Virus record (IMG/VR): IMGVR_UViG_3300042908_001106
Location: 1 to 64,000 of that record
DNA length: 64,000 nucleotides
Direction: 5' to 3' (one strand)
Origin: a virus
The position numbers and the translations under genes are program-made. Below the pieces are notes generated by a model. It was given only the letters and a program-made list of their open reading frames with translations, searched no databases and was not told where the DNA came from. Positions 33,922 to 42,086 of the stretch are shown one piece after another (within the stretch, counting starts at the first letter, position 1; each line of letters starts with the position of its first letter).

Positions 33922-33951
33922 TAGTTAAGCAATAAGTGGGGTTATTATAAC

Positions 33952-34179
33952 ATGAGCGAGTCACTGAAGAAAGCACAGGCTAAATATAATCGGAGTGATA
34001 AGGGAAAAGACCGGAATATTGATTATGATCGGTCTGAGAAGGGGCGGGAACGGAAACGGCGCTATGCTCAAAACATCTCAGAGGAACAGAAGGAAAAACA
34101 GAGGGAAGCTAAACGGCTTAGTGCTAGACGGAAAAGATGGAAGGATAAGCACGGAAGCCTCGATGGTTTTGATAATTGA
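33952..34179 (+). CDS. Small highly basic protein
   Basis: 75 residues, over a third Lys/Arg, helical (KKAQAKYNRSDKGKDR, EEQKEKQREAKRLSARRKRW). Probably nucleic-acid binding. The frame is preferred over an overlapping plus-strand frame because it starts at the end of a leader shared with two other genes. Confidence 0.7.
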   Translation: MSESLKKAQAKYNRSDKGKDRNIDYDRSEKGRERKRRYAQNISEEQKEKQREAKRLSARRKRWKDKHGSLDGFDN

Positions 34180-34212
34180 GTTACCCCCAGCCCCAATTAT
34201 TATTATAACAAT

Positions 34213-34644
34213 TTAATCAGTCCCAAACTTTTCCCTGAGTGCCAACATAGCTTTTTTCTTCTTATGTCTGAGATATGATTCGGCATCGGTCAGGTTCCGA
34301 CCTGGATAGATTCTCGGCCTCCCTACGGGCTTGGGGTCTGAGGTCGTGATTTTCTCATGGATTCTCGGTCGCCCCTCTGGTTTGGGATTTGAAATTTGGG
34401 ACGCTCCGCAGGGTGTACAGCGCCACTTCTGCCTCCCGTCCGAATGAACCCCGTTTTTTTTCATCTTGTGTCCGCACTTTGGACATGGCGGGTTTTTCTT
34501 GGCTTCATTGGATTTTCGATTCCGTAACCAACAGGGATTGCAGAAATACTTTTGTTTTCCGGTTGGCGTTATCCCAGACTTCCACATCTTCCCACCGCAA
34601 GTTAAGCAGCGCGGGTTGTATTTTTCCGTGTTATCTTTGTCCAT
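34213..34644 (-). CDS. Zinc-finger protein with InsA-like fingers and GRPRI repeats
   Basis: 143 residues from ATG 34644; a TTG at 34683 is possible. Two Cys4 modules: CLTCGGKMWKSG..KQKYFCNPC and CPKCGHKMKKNG..RQKWRCTPC, as in the N-domain of IS1 InsA-type proteins. Then two AT-hook-like copies, KPEGRPRI and KPVGRPRI, and a basic C-terminal helix. No transposase catalytic domain, so it is a DNA-binding protein, perhaps a domesticated InsA-type regulator. Confidence 0.7.
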   Translation of the reverse strand: MDKDNTEKYNPRCLTCGGKMWKSGITPTGKQKYFCNPCWLRNRKSNEAKKNPPCPKCGHKMKKNGVHSDGRQKWRCTPCGASQISNPKPEGRPRIHEKITTSDPKPVGRPRIYPGRNLTDAESYLRHKKKKAMLALREKFGTD

Positions 34645-34721
34645 TCTTTGTCCATTAGTAGCCTGTTCTGTAGGTTTACTCAAGTCCCCAGATGTGGCAA
34701 AACATCGTGGGGATAATTTTT

Positions 34722-34958
34722 CTAGGTACTCAATACAATTGTGGCCGGATAAATTGCCATGTAATCGTTTTCACCTAAGCTAATTTTCTGCTGCTCAACT
34801 AAAGTAAAAATTGCAAACCAAAATACTTTTTCACTCAATCCCAAATCCTTCTGAGCTTTAGAGGGATAGATAAATACTGCCCTCTTTCCTAGGAATTGAG
34901 GGATTAACCATTTTTCCACAATGGTGATCGCATTCTCTAGTTCTTGAGTATTAATCAT
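34722..34958 (-). CDS. Small uncharacterised helical protein
   Basis: 78 residues, possibly winged-helix (KDLGLSEKVFWFAIFTLVEQQKISL). Not recognised. Confidence 0.6.
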   Translation of the reverse strand: MINTQELENAITIVEKWLIPQFLGKRAVFIYPSKAQKDLGLSEKVFWFAIFTLVEQQKISLGENDYMAIYPATIVLST

Positions 34959-35023
34959 AATTTAATCAGCACAAAACTATTGTTTTATTATATAATATAA
35001 ACAGTTCTAAATGCTAACAAAAT

Positions 35024-35380
35024 ATGGCGATCGCAACGAACCTAAACCAAAGAATAGAAGGGCAAAAACTTCTATTCACGGCTGCCACTGATACTATGAT
35101 TATCGGGGGAATGGTTAGCAATCTTTCTGTAACGGATGCCTACTTTAGCTTAAAACCTTTTATGGTAAATGCTAAGATAGATCGGGGTTTTCCATTCCAA
35201 CTTCAAACCAAGTTACTCGCTCCTGCATTAACAGAGGTTAAGGCTTTTGCTACCGATACCCCTGTTAATTTATTTTGGGATTCTAGCGATGGTTGGAACT
35301 CTGAAGTTTTAGAAGATTGGAACGGGGCAATCCCTAACTTTATTCCTGTATTATCGAATATAACTATAGCGGAGATTTAA
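35024..35380 (+). CDS. Fibre-module protein with W-N repeats
   Basis: 118 residues, beta-rich, ending with LFWDSSDGWNSE ... EDWNGAIPNFIPV. The same W-(N/D)-S repeat and IPV element occur at the C-terminus of the minus-strand protein at 2417. First gene of the plus-strand fibre block; TATATAATATAAAC about 35 bases upstream contains a -10 box. Confidence 0.7.
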   Translation: MAIATNLNQRIEGQKLLFTAATDTMIIGGMVSNLSVTDAYFSLKPFMVNAKIDRGFPFQLQTKLLAPALTEVKAFATDTPVNLFWDSSDGWNSEVLEDWNGAIPNFIPVLSNITIAEI

Positions 35381-35384
35381 GATA

Positions 35385-36278
35385 ATGCCTTGGATGGGTT
35401 CAAAGGCGAATATAGCCGCAATTGTGGCGTTAAACGTTGCGGACTTACAAGATGGAATTGTCTATTTTGCCTCAACAGAAAAAGCCTGGTTAGTGCTAGA
35501 AAAGACCAACACAACGGCAACCGCAAATGATAAAAGTTGCTTTACCGCAATAGGTGGTGGTAGATGGTTCCTCTCTAGGGATTCTAAAGTAGTGGCAACT
35601 ACAATACCCACGGGGGCGGCTGCTATAGGAACTCGATGGGTATATCAAGAAAATGGGGCGGTTAATTCCTACGATTCGGTTATTTCTTATATTTATAATG
35701 GTACAACTTGGATTGAATTAGATGCCAGAGTTAGGATATCAACCGGAACCCCTGCAAGTCTTTCTAAAACCCCAAATTCCAATAGAGAATCATGGCTAAA
35801 TACTACGACGGGGGTGGTTTCTAACGCTCTTAACGGGAGTTGGGTGATACCGTCTTCCCCAACTCCTACACCAGCCCCAACACCAGCCCCAACACCAGAA
35901 ACTATTGGAATTAACCAAACTGTCAATGGTTTTTTAGACTATGAAGTTGATGAATTTGGGGATGTTATCAAGAATTGGATTGAATATATTATCACGGGTT
36001 TTGTTGTTAATCAACCTATAACAATAACTCTGGACACAACTGCTTCGGAAGCCTTTGAACCGTACCTAATAGTAAAAGAAGGCCCTAACCAATTTGGCTT
36101 TGCTAGTGATGCAGACGGAGACCCTATTTACGGGAATGCCGATGGAATAGCCGAGCTAACAATTACCCCTGGGCTTGCTAATTTGGTTTATACGATAATT
36201 GTAACCAGTTACAATAACAACGACAATTCATCAAATACAGAAACCGGAGATTTTGTATTGTCCACTGTTTCACCTTAA
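35385..36278 (+). CDS. Fibre protein with Pro-Thr linker and PPC-like C-domain
   Basis: 297 residues. Residues 1-155 form a module shared with the next gene (WMGSKANIAAI, DGIVYFAS, GGGRWFLSRDS, RISTGTPASLSKTPNSNRE). A TPTPAPTPAPTP linker comes at about 163-176. Residues about 180-295 resemble a bacterial pre-peptidase C-terminal (PPC) domain: ITITLDTTASEAFEPYLIV, SDADGDPIYG, ELTITPG, YTIIVTSYN. PPC-like domains often bind surface polymers, so a role in host attachment is likely. Confidence 0.75.
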   Translation: MPWMGSKANIAAIVALNVADLQDGIVYFASTEKAWLVLEKTNTTATANDKSCFTAIGGGRWFLSRDSKVVATTIPTGAAAIGTRWVYQENGAVNSYDSVISYIYNGTTWIELDARVRISTGTPASLSKTPNSNRESWLNTTTGVVSNALNGSWVIPSSPTPTPAPTPAPTPETIGINQTVNGFLDYEVDEFGDVIKNWIEYIITGFVVNQPITITLDTTASEAFEPYLIVKEGPNQFGFASDADGDPIYGNADGIAELTITPGLANLVYTIIVTSYNNNDNSSNTETGDFVLSTVSP

Positions 36279-36299
36279 TTTATATCAGGAACAAAGACT

Positions 36300-36782
36300 A
36301 TGGCATGGATGGGTTCTAAGACAAATATTGCTGCAATTACGGCTCTAAGTGTTGCTAATTTAGAGGATGGAATTGTCTTCTATGCTTCTGCCGAAAAAGT
36401 TTGGTTAGCATTAGCTAAAACCGACACGACTTCAACAGCAAATAGTAAAAGTTGCTACACTGCCACGGGCGGAGGTAGATGGTTTATATCCAGAGATTCT
36501 ACGGTTGTCGCCACTACCACGCCAACGGGGGCGGCTGCGATTGGAACCCGTTGGATATATCAAGAGAATGGGGCGGTCAATACTTACGACTCGGTTTTGA
36601 GTTATGTTTACAATGGCACGGCATGGGTAGAAACAGACACACGGATGAGACTCCACACCGGAACCCCCGCGAGTTTATCCAAGACACCAAACTCAAATAG
36701 GGAGACATGGAAGGACACTAGCACCGGAACAGTCTACACGGCATTTAATGGCGGCTGGATTGAAGCTGCGGGGGGTACATGA
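36300..36782 (+). CDS. Fibre module protein, duplicate of the upstream N-domain
   Basis: 160 residues, closely similar to residues 1-155 of the protein at 35385 across its entire length (WMGSKTNIAAI, GGGRWFISRDS, THTGTPASLSKTPNS-type segment), with no PPC domain. A tandem gene duplication with subsequent divergence. It overlaps the glycosidase-like gene by 4 bases (ATGA). Confidence 0.8.
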   Translation: MAWMGSKTNIAAITALSVANLEDGIVFYASAEKVWLALAKTDTTSTANSKSCYTATGGGRWFISRDSTVVATTTPTGAAAIGTRWIYQENGAVNTYDSVLSYVYNGTAWVETDTRMRLHTGTPASLSKTPNSNRETWKDTSTGTVYTAFNGGWIEAAGGT

Positions 36783-37528
36783 TGCTTAATTTTACAAACG
36801 GATCAAGTAACCTTTCAAGGATTGATTGGACTGCTTTTGATGGTGTTGTTGCGGGGTATTGGTTAAGTCTGTGGGAACATGAACCCCCGACAATATTTAA
36901 CATTCCTGACAAAATTTATCGGTCAATGTTTCTCTATGGGAATAAACACCATAAACCACACCCAAATTCAGGTTGCGATTCAATTAAGGAATGGGTAGGG
37001 CAACGGGTTGGGAAATTCCCCAAGATTAATGAATGGGTGTTATGCAATGAATTTACCGACGATCTAGGTGTCGGCTATCCTGATTATAAACTTGATAACC
37101 TAAAGCGATATTGTGAAGTCGCGCATATTGCCAACCCCAAAGCTCGATTAATTTTGGGAGATTTCAAACCCCACCTATTCAATAAATGGGATGCGATCGC
37201 CAACATCTGCCACGAATTAGCTAAGGATTTTCCTGTTGAGGTAGGGATTCAAACTCATTTGAAAACCTATAATGCTCCGGTGATCCTAACCAGATTACCT
37301 AAAATTATTGAGATGTTTGATGTTCCCGTGCATTTTATTGAAGCGAGTCTTTGGTATAAATCCGTTGCCGATAAAGCGATTTGTAATGGGCTATGGTCGG
37401 AGTTGATATCAATAGCCGAACAGCATCAAGTCCAATCGTTTTGTAATTGGTGGTTAATGGTTGAGGATATAGAGGTTGGGCGGCGGATGCCTACTTTTGA
37501 AAGTTTAAAACTATATATTAAAGAATAA
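36779..37528 (+). CDS. GH10-like glycoside hydrolase (putative tail depolymerase)
   Basis: 249 residues. A TIM-barrel glycosidase of the clan GH-A type is suggested by INEWVLCNE near 80 (acid/base Glu in the NE motif), VGIQTHLKTY near 155, VPVHFIEASLWY near 182 (candidate nucleophile Glu) and CNWWLMVED near 222. This is the order of GH10 xylanase-like enzymes, but the protein is shorter than usual (about 300 or more). No signal peptide; translationally coupled to a fibre gene, so it probably acts on host sheath polysaccharide from the virion. Confidence 0.65.
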   Translation: MMLNFTNGSSNLSRIDWTAFDGVVAGYWLSLWEHEPPTIFNIPDKIYRSMFLYGNKHHKPHPNSGCDSIKEWVGQRVGKFPKINEWVLCNEFTDDLGVGYPDYKLDNLKRYCEVAHIANPKARLILGDFKPHLFNKWDAIANICHELAKDFPVEVGIQTHLKTYNAPVILTRLPKIIEMFDVPVHFIEASLWYKSVADKAICNGLWSELISIAEQHQVQSFCNWWLMVEDIEVGRRMPTFESLKLYIKE

Positions 37529-37529
37529 T

Positions 37530-38510
37530 ATGTCATCATCTTTTCCCACTGAACCAAGCTATGTTGACACATTCAATATGTTGCCAACTCAAGCATTTTT
37601 AGAGAGAATCACGGAATTTTATATAGAAGGAACTAATTCAGAAATCTTAAACAATGGTACATTACAAAACGGAACATTTATTGCAACTTTTTCCAGTTCA
37701 ATCCCTCAATTTATCGGTAATTCAACCGTAGGGTTGTTCTGCATAAACACACAAGATCAGATTATAGGAAGTCAAATCATTGATCTAAAAAGTGATGATA
37801 TACAACTTGGCTACAACGGCACAACCGCGTCTTATAATCTATCCCTAAATAAACGATTTTCCCCGTCTGGTAGTCCTAAATCCTTTGCTCTAGGAATTGA
37901 TTCGGGTGAGATGGTTGACATCCTTTTTGTAGGCAAGATTGAGGCGAACAAGTTAAAAAATCTAGCTCCTATGAAACAAAGGTTTTTAGATACTTTTAAA
38001 ACCTTCTTTGGGACGGCCTCAGATTATCAATGGTATGCAGGATTGGCAACATTACCCGAACCGTTAAACATTAATAGCAGTGTCGAATTAGCTAATTTTG
38101 TAATATTAAATAGCTCCCCTGATTTTATCGACAATGCAATAACTCAAGGGGGAAAATATATTGGTAGCGGTGTCGGTTCTACAGACCCAAATCTTCAATT
38201 AGCTGCACATCATAAATATGGGACATTAGTTACTGTTGTCTGGAATCAATCAAGTACCTGCGTCACGAGTCTATTTAATGAAACAAGTTTCACTCCGAGT
38301 AAAGCTGATTTATTGTATAATTCAATGTTTGTATTTGGATACATGAAAGGGGCTGAAGATGCAGAAACTCTTGTGGCTTTTGCGGGGGAAACACCAAAAA
38401 CCGGAATACTGCCCTATGCTAAAGGGGACAATAACGATGATAATTTAATAGATTATTACGCCTTTTATCCTAAAGTTGATATTAAATCAAGTGATGTAAT
38501 TATTATTTAA
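37530..38510 (+). CDS. Uncharacterised fibre-block protein
   Basis: 326 residues, Ser/Thr/Asn-rich strands with no signal peptide or membrane segment. It follows the glycosidase by one base. Probably part of the receptor-binding apparatus by position. No family recognised. Confidence 0.65.
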   Translation: MSSSFPTEPSYVDTFNMLPTQAFLERITEFYIEGTNSEILNNGTLQNGTFIATFSSSIPQFIGNSTVGLFCINTQDQIIGSQIIDLKSDDIQLGYNGTTASYNLSLNKRFSPSGSPKSFALGIDSGEMVDILFVGKIEANKLKNLAPMKQRFLDTFKTFFGTASDYQWYAGLATLPEPLNINSSVELANFVILNSSPDFIDNAITQGGKYIGSGVGSTDPNLQLAAHHKYGTLVTVVWNQSSTCVTSLFNETSFTPSKADLLYNSMFVFGYMKGAEDAETLVAFAGETPKTGILPYAKGDNNDDNLIDYYAFYPKVDIKSSDVIII

Positions 38511-38511
38511 T

Positions 38512-39096
38512 ATGGAAATTTTAATTTCATTTACCACAACGGTTGGAGTTGTTGAGGCTTTAAGAACAACAAAAGATATTGCTGTTGATGTTGTAAATCA
38601 GAGCATTGTTTTGTGGTTAAAGAATAAAAAAATACCCAACCCAGGACAACCGGATCGACCGGTGAACAATAGGGAAGTAAACCGTAGAACTCCGCCTTAT
38701 TTGGGAGTTGGAAAGTATGCTTATATAACGTCGTCTGGAACAAAATATGATTATAGCTTTTTTCGGTATTCTTGGAACTGGTGGGAAGAAGAATATTCTG
38801 GCACGGAGACCGGATCTTATTATTACCACGTCTTTGCAGAGGGGCTCTCTGGTGAACAGATTGTGACATATAGAACTCCACCTGGAGGGCCGACCGGAGG
38901 TGGAACATCCAGAGTTCCCGCATCTTCTTATACCTCTGGATCTAGTAGCTTCTCTAGTTATTATCAGTACAACAATCTGTATAATGCCGGTAATCCTAAC
39001 TGGCCAATCGGAGGAGGGGAGCCATCCGGCACAATGCTTGGAGGTCGGGGAAATGGTTTTGAATTTGGTTCTGTATCCGTATCTTTTGGAGATTAG
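38512..39096 (+). CDS. Gly/Ser/Tyr-rich protein at end of fibre block
   Basis: 194 residues. A short N-terminal beta/alpha segment is followed by a Tyr-, Ser- and Gly-rich low-complexity region (YSWNWWEEEYSG, TSGSSSFSSYYQY, GGGEPSGTM). Fits a fibre tip or adhesion protein. Frame preferred over minus-strand frames because of codon use and operon continuity (1-base gap). Confidence 0.65.
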   Translation: MEILISFTTTVGVVEALRTTKDIAVDVVNQSIVLWLKNKKIPNPGQPDRPVNNREVNRRTPPYLGVGKYAYITSSGTKYDYSFFRYSWNWWEEEYSGTETGSYYYHVFAEGLSGEQIVTYRTPPGGPTGGGTSRVPASSYTSGSSSFSSYYQYNNLYNAGNPNWPIGGGEPSGTMLGGRGNGFEFGSVSVSFGD

Positions 39097-39117
39097 TTTT
39101 GGCAACGTTAAAACGAA

Positions 39118-39300
39118 CTAACATAATCAGTTGTCGTTGGCATTTCTCCCTCTGATCTCTCCAATAATATTCTAACACCCAAACCCATAAAACAAAAAGC
39201 CACCAAGCGGATGCCGGGTAACTTTAAGAGAGAATCTTTCCACCAATATTATTATAACACGAAAACATTAACATAATCAGTCGTTGTTGGCATTGCGATC
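39118..39300. repeat. Direct repeat of about 27 bp near the end of small genes
   Basis: AACATAATCAGTTGTCGTTGGCATT near 39118 and AACATAATCAGTCGTTGTTGGCATT near 39270 are near-identical. On the minus strand both can be read as MPTTTDYV starts, the first preceded by a GAGGGAG ribosome-like site; one copy overlaps the end of the gene at 39277. Confidence 0.6.
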
Positions 39301-39444
39301 GCACTCCTCGTCCACGGGATAAAACACTATATATCCCTTTGAGTTTATCGTCACTTTACACTTAATCGTCTTCCCTTGATTGTCGAGTAAATACCCCACA
39401 ATCGACGGCGCAGCTATTTCCGTTGGTGCTGTTTCTGTTGTCAT
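39277..39444 (-). CDS. 55-aa uncharacterised protein
   Basis: Small frame starting MTTETAPTEIAAPSIVGYL and ending with DEECDRNANND. A beta-strand pattern (KCKVTINSKGYIVFYPV) and a GAGGAAAT ribosome site 5 bases upstream support it. Unknown function. Confidence 0.65.
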   Translation of the reverse strand: MTTETAPTEIAAPSIVGYLLDNQGKTIKCKVTINSKGYIVFYPVDEECDRNANND

Positions 39445-39474
39445 TCTATTTCCTCAATTCTTATCTAAATTTGT

Positions 39475-39747
39475 TCATGTTGATCTTTTCCACGCTTTTC
39501 TACAATCTTCAGAAGTGAACTTGTACAGTGTTCCTTTATCACGAGATGCCTTGCCACCTTTACGACCTATCTCAGTCATGTAATCTTTGTTTCGTGACGT
39601 GGAAACCCCACCATCGCTACACTCGTCTGGCGTGAATTTATGAAGCGTTCCTTTATCGTGAGATGCTTTACCCCCTTTACTAGAAATCTCCCGACGTTTT
39701 TCTGGGCTCATAGCAGCAAAACCACATTTCTTATTTTCTGATTTCAT
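39475..39747 (-). CDS. KGG-motif small stress-type protein
   Basis: 90 residues with two KGG repeats: EISSKGGKASHDKGTLHKFT and EIGRKGGKASRDKGTLYKFT. This is the general-stress KGG (con-10-like) motif, usually found in tandem in hydrophilic, disordered proteins. Role in a phage unknown. Confidence 0.8.
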   Translation of the reverse strand: MKSENKKCGFAAMSPEKRREISSKGGKASHDKGTLHKFTPDECSDGGVSTSRNKDYMTEIGRKGGKASRDKGTLYKFTSEDCRKAWKRST

Positions 39748-39871
39748 AATTTTACTAACATCTAAGTTAATATTTATTTTAACACAAATACCTTATAATA
39801 AAGAAAAAGTATCTGAGTTTGTAGAGAATCTCAGATACTTTTAAAAAGTAAACACACAAAGCAACAACATA

Positions 39872-40420
39872 ATGATTATACAACAACTTTCACTATTTGA
39901 AACACAACCCGTAATTCTTGATTCAAACGAAAATTATACCCCGTCTGATTTGATTGATTTAGTCCATGAGTTTTATGGATTTCCTGAATTAGACCCTTTT
40001 AGCTGTGAACTTGCCAACCGAACGGTAAAAGCTCAAAAGATATTCACAATTCAAGATGATGGATTTAAACAGAACTGGAGGGCTAAGACACTCTGGTTAA
40101 ACCCTCCCTACAGCGCGGGATTTGTTGAGAAGGTTGTTGACAAATTAATTCAAACCCTGAACGAGACGGAAGCGGAAGCCTTTTTGTTAACCAATACTGA
40201 CAACAGTACAGCCTGGTATAAAAAGGCTTTGAATCGGTGCGATCGCTTCTGCTTACCGTCAACTCGGTTAACATTTTATTCCCCAAAACGGGCGGCGGAT
40301 GGGAAGAAACAAAACCAAAACCGATTCTCCCAAACTCTATTTTATTTTGGATTGCAACCTCAAAGATTTGAGGAAATTTTTGAGGGTTGGGGAACTGTTT
40401 GTCAGACTTCTAAATGGTAA
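39872..40420 (+). CDS. Phage N6-adenine DNA methyltransferase (Dam-like)
   Basis: 182 residues. DPFS and the catalytic NPPY (LWLNPPYSAGF) near 75, with FLLTNTDNSTAWYKK later, fit the phage Dam-type N6-adenine methyltransferase family. Residues 5-9 are QLSLF, matching the beta-clamp-binding pentapeptide, so it may be tethered to replication forks. Followed by a terminator. Confidence 0.85.
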   Translation: MIIQQLSLFETQPVILDSNENYTPSDLIDLVHEFYGFPELDPFSCELANRTVKAQKIFTIQDDGFKQNWRAKTLWLNPPYSAGFVEKVVDKLIQTLNETEAEAFLLTNTDNSTAWYKKALNRCDRFCLPSTRLTFYSPKRAADGKKQNQNRFSQTLFYFGLQPQRFEEIFEGWGTVCQTSKW

Positions 40421-40425
40421 AAAAT

Positions 40426-40453
40426 AACCCCTGTAAATTAATTTACGGGGGTT
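40426..40453. terminator. Rho-independent terminator
   Basis: AACCCCTGTAAAT / ATTTACGGGGGTT stem with a 2-base loop, followed by TTAAAGTTTTAG, after the adenine methyltransferase stop and before convergent minus-strand genes. Confidence 0.8.
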
Positions 40454-40478
40454 TAAAGTTTTAGCTATTAATCACTGG

Positions 40479-40691
40479 TTATATATCGCCACGACTGACC
40501 TCGCGCCGAAGATCCAGGTCTTTATTTAAAACAAATACTCCATCTTGGAGTTCAATCAAATAGCCTGGTTTCAGTGCTTCAAAGATAGATCCTTGACACC
40601 GATCTGCTTTTTTATAATCTTCGGTAGACGCTAACTTGCCTTCCACGAAATTTAGAAAACCATCTTTGTTAAAGATTTTAATATCTTTCAT
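40479..40691 (-). CDS. Small uncharacterised protein
   Basis: 70 residues, ending in charged LRREVSRGDI; contains DGFLNFVEGKLAS and YLIELQDGVFVLN. Not recognised. Confidence 0.6.
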   Translation of the reverse strand: MKDIKIFNKDGFLNFVEGKLASTEDYKKADRCQGSIFEALKPGYLIELQDGVFVLNKDLDLRREVSRGDI

Positions 40692-40745
40692 TTGCTTTGT
40701 CCTTTATCAATCATTAATTTAGGGTGCTTCTTATTAACTAAACTC

Positions 40746-41213
40746 TCAATATCTCCGCCTTAAATATTCTGCCAATAATAACGCCTCTGCCCTCCCGTGA
40801 TGTTTTTCGAGTTTAAGATTGTTAGTTTCACCTGGAAACATCTGTAACGCCATCACCCTTGATGCTTTCTTATCCTTTCCTATTAGGCTGTAGTGCTTTT
40901 TCCATGCCTGGGGAGTAACAAACTCCATCGGGATTCCTAGCGTTGCAATAATCCCAATCCAAATCCCAAAACCCATCCCAAAGTTAAAAGTAGAAGATAC
41001 CCCTTGCTTGGGCATTGCATGAACATTCTCAATAATTAGGTGAGTATTGAGGGTGATCATTTCCTTCAGTCCAGATGCCATTAATGTCGGGTTGGGGCGT
41101 ATCTTTCCACTAATCTTAATAACTGGACAGTCGAGAAATTTAACCTCACCATTAGAAATCCTACACACTGCCCCCGTCGCTCCGGGGTCAATTCCGATAA
41201 ATGTTTTAGTCAT
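40746..41213 (-). CDS. RuvC-like Holliday-junction resolvase
   Basis: 155 residues from ATG 41213. RNase-H fold acidic residues are visible: FIGIDPGATGAV (Asp8), LIIENVHAMP (Glu near 79), and HHGRAEALLLAEY (final Asp replaced by Glu/His context). The length fits RuvC/A22-type resolvases. Probably resolves branched DNA before packaging or during recombination. It overlaps the upstream gene by 8 bases. Confidence 0.85.
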   Translation of the reverse strand: MTKTFIGIDPGATGAVCRISNGEVKFLDCPVIKISGKIRPNPTLMASGLKEMITLNTHLIIENVHAMPKQGVSSTFNFGMGFGIWIGIIATLGIPMEFVTPQAWKKHYSLIGKDKKASRVMALQMFPGETNNLKLEKHHGRAEALLLAEYLRRRY

Positions 41214-41526
41214 TATCCGTTGTTGTTTGTAAGTAGTTGATAACAGATGGGCTATAGTCAAATATTAAAATTCTTTCAATTGCCCAACAGAAGTTGTATC
41301 TATCAATTTTTTCACCAAGTCTTCTGCTTAGAATTTTAAATACTATTCTGATTTTATCGCCAATATAAGCAGATCCATAATTTAGATTTTTGGCAATCTC
41401 AGGATAAGACTTATCGTTTAATATTCCCTCGATAATCTTTCTAGTCAAGCTATCAAGATGTTTTCCGGTCTCGGAAAATACCAAACTATCAACCAACCAG
41501 ATATATTCTAACTGTTCCCTAGTCAC
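41206..41526 (-). CDS. HTH protein resembling vMAP/NACHT N-terminal domain of cyanobacteria
   Basis: 106 residues, GTG start 41526 with GGAG 9 bases upstream. LTRKIIEGILNDKSYPEIA, NYGSAYIGDKIRIVFKILS, RLGEKIDRYN is the layout of the small HTH module usually found at the N-terminus of large cyanobacterial vMAP or NACHT ATPases. Here it stands alone. It may be a regulator or a decoy of such host systems (inference). Confidence 0.6.
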   Translation of the reverse strand: MTREQLEYIWLVDSLVFSETGKHLDSLTRKIIEGILNDKSYPEIAKNLNYGSAYIGDKIRIVFKILSRRLGEKIDRYNFCWAIERILIFDYSPSVINYLQTTTDND

Positions 41527-41809
41527 CTATAAAATCTCCCTCCGCATGGTAGATCCCATTATGAATTTTAAAACCTTCAATATTCTCGGTTTCAATATCC
41601 GAAAAACTTACCCGTTCACTAACCATCCAGATTAGTAATTTTTCTAAAGTGTCAAAAGCTGGAAGGTGTGGCAGTTCAAGCCTTAATCTATCGGGTGTTC
41701 CAAAAGCACCTTTAAAGTGAGTGCTGAATTTAAAGATAGAATAATGGCGATCGCTTACCCCTCTTGATATTTTTTCCACTTCATCGAGTAGGCATCCTAA
41801 GTTTTCCAT
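41519..41809 (-). CDS. Small uncharacterised protein
   Basis: 96 residues from ATG 41809 (MENLGC...); TTG/ATG starts upstream (41851, 41845) would overlap the preceding gene in another frame. Contains DRHYSIFKFSTHFKGAFGT. Its stop overlaps the next GTG start. Function unknown. Confidence 0.55.
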   Translation of the reverse strand: MENLGCLLDEVEKISRGVSDRHYSIFKFSTHFKGAFGTPDRLRLELPHLPAFDTLEKLLIWMVSERVSFSDIETENIEGFKIHNGIYHAEGDFIGD

Positions 41810-41822
41810 CCTAAGTTTTCCA
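41795..41822. repeat. 14-bp tandem duplication across a gene junction
   Basis: CATCCTAAGTTTTC occurs twice in a row. On the minus strand the unit supplies both the last codons of the gene at 41811 (GWKT, stop) and the start of the gene at 41809 (MENLG). Confidence 0.8.
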
Positions 41823-42086
41823 TCCTTTCTTAGCACTGTTGGCATCCGCAAAAGCTATATGATCTCGCGTTATTTGCCACTTGTAACGAGGTCTTAGTCC
41901 CTCTCCAATCCTAACACAATCCGAGTCTGTATCAGTCAAGGGAGTCACGCCGTTCTGATATTTAAACAGGGTTTTTGTTACCCAGTTAATATCAGTTAGT
42001 TGTTGATTTCCCCCGCGCTTTTTTGCTGTCTCAACAATTAATTCCGCGATCTCTGGATATTCTGATTTTAATTTTGCTTTTGCCAT
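41811..42086 (-). CDS. Small basic uncharacterised protein
   Basis: 91 residues. N-terminal helix EIAELIVETAKKRG, then a central region with DTDSDCVRIGEGL and YKWQITRDHIAFA. Possibly nucleic-acid associated; not recognised. Confidence 0.6.
   Translation of the reverse strand: MAKAKLKSEYPEIAELIVETAKKRGGNQQLTDINWVTKTLFKYQNGVTPLTDTDSDCVRIGEGLRPRYKWQITRDHIAFADANSAKKGWKT

Noticed and set aside
34213-34644. Insertion sequence (InsA-like zinc fingers)
   Set aside because: No catalytic transposase, no terminal inverted repeats or target duplication seen; treated as a regulatory DNA-binding protein.
35870-35920. CRISPR-like or minisatellite repeat
   Set aside because: Short direct repeats encode the TPTPAPTP linker of a fibre protein.
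38531-39105. Two minus-strand frames of 130 and 162 codons across the last fibre gene
   Set aside because: Low-quality composition rich in Arg/Ser/Leu/Cys, antisense to a gene that continues the fibre operon.
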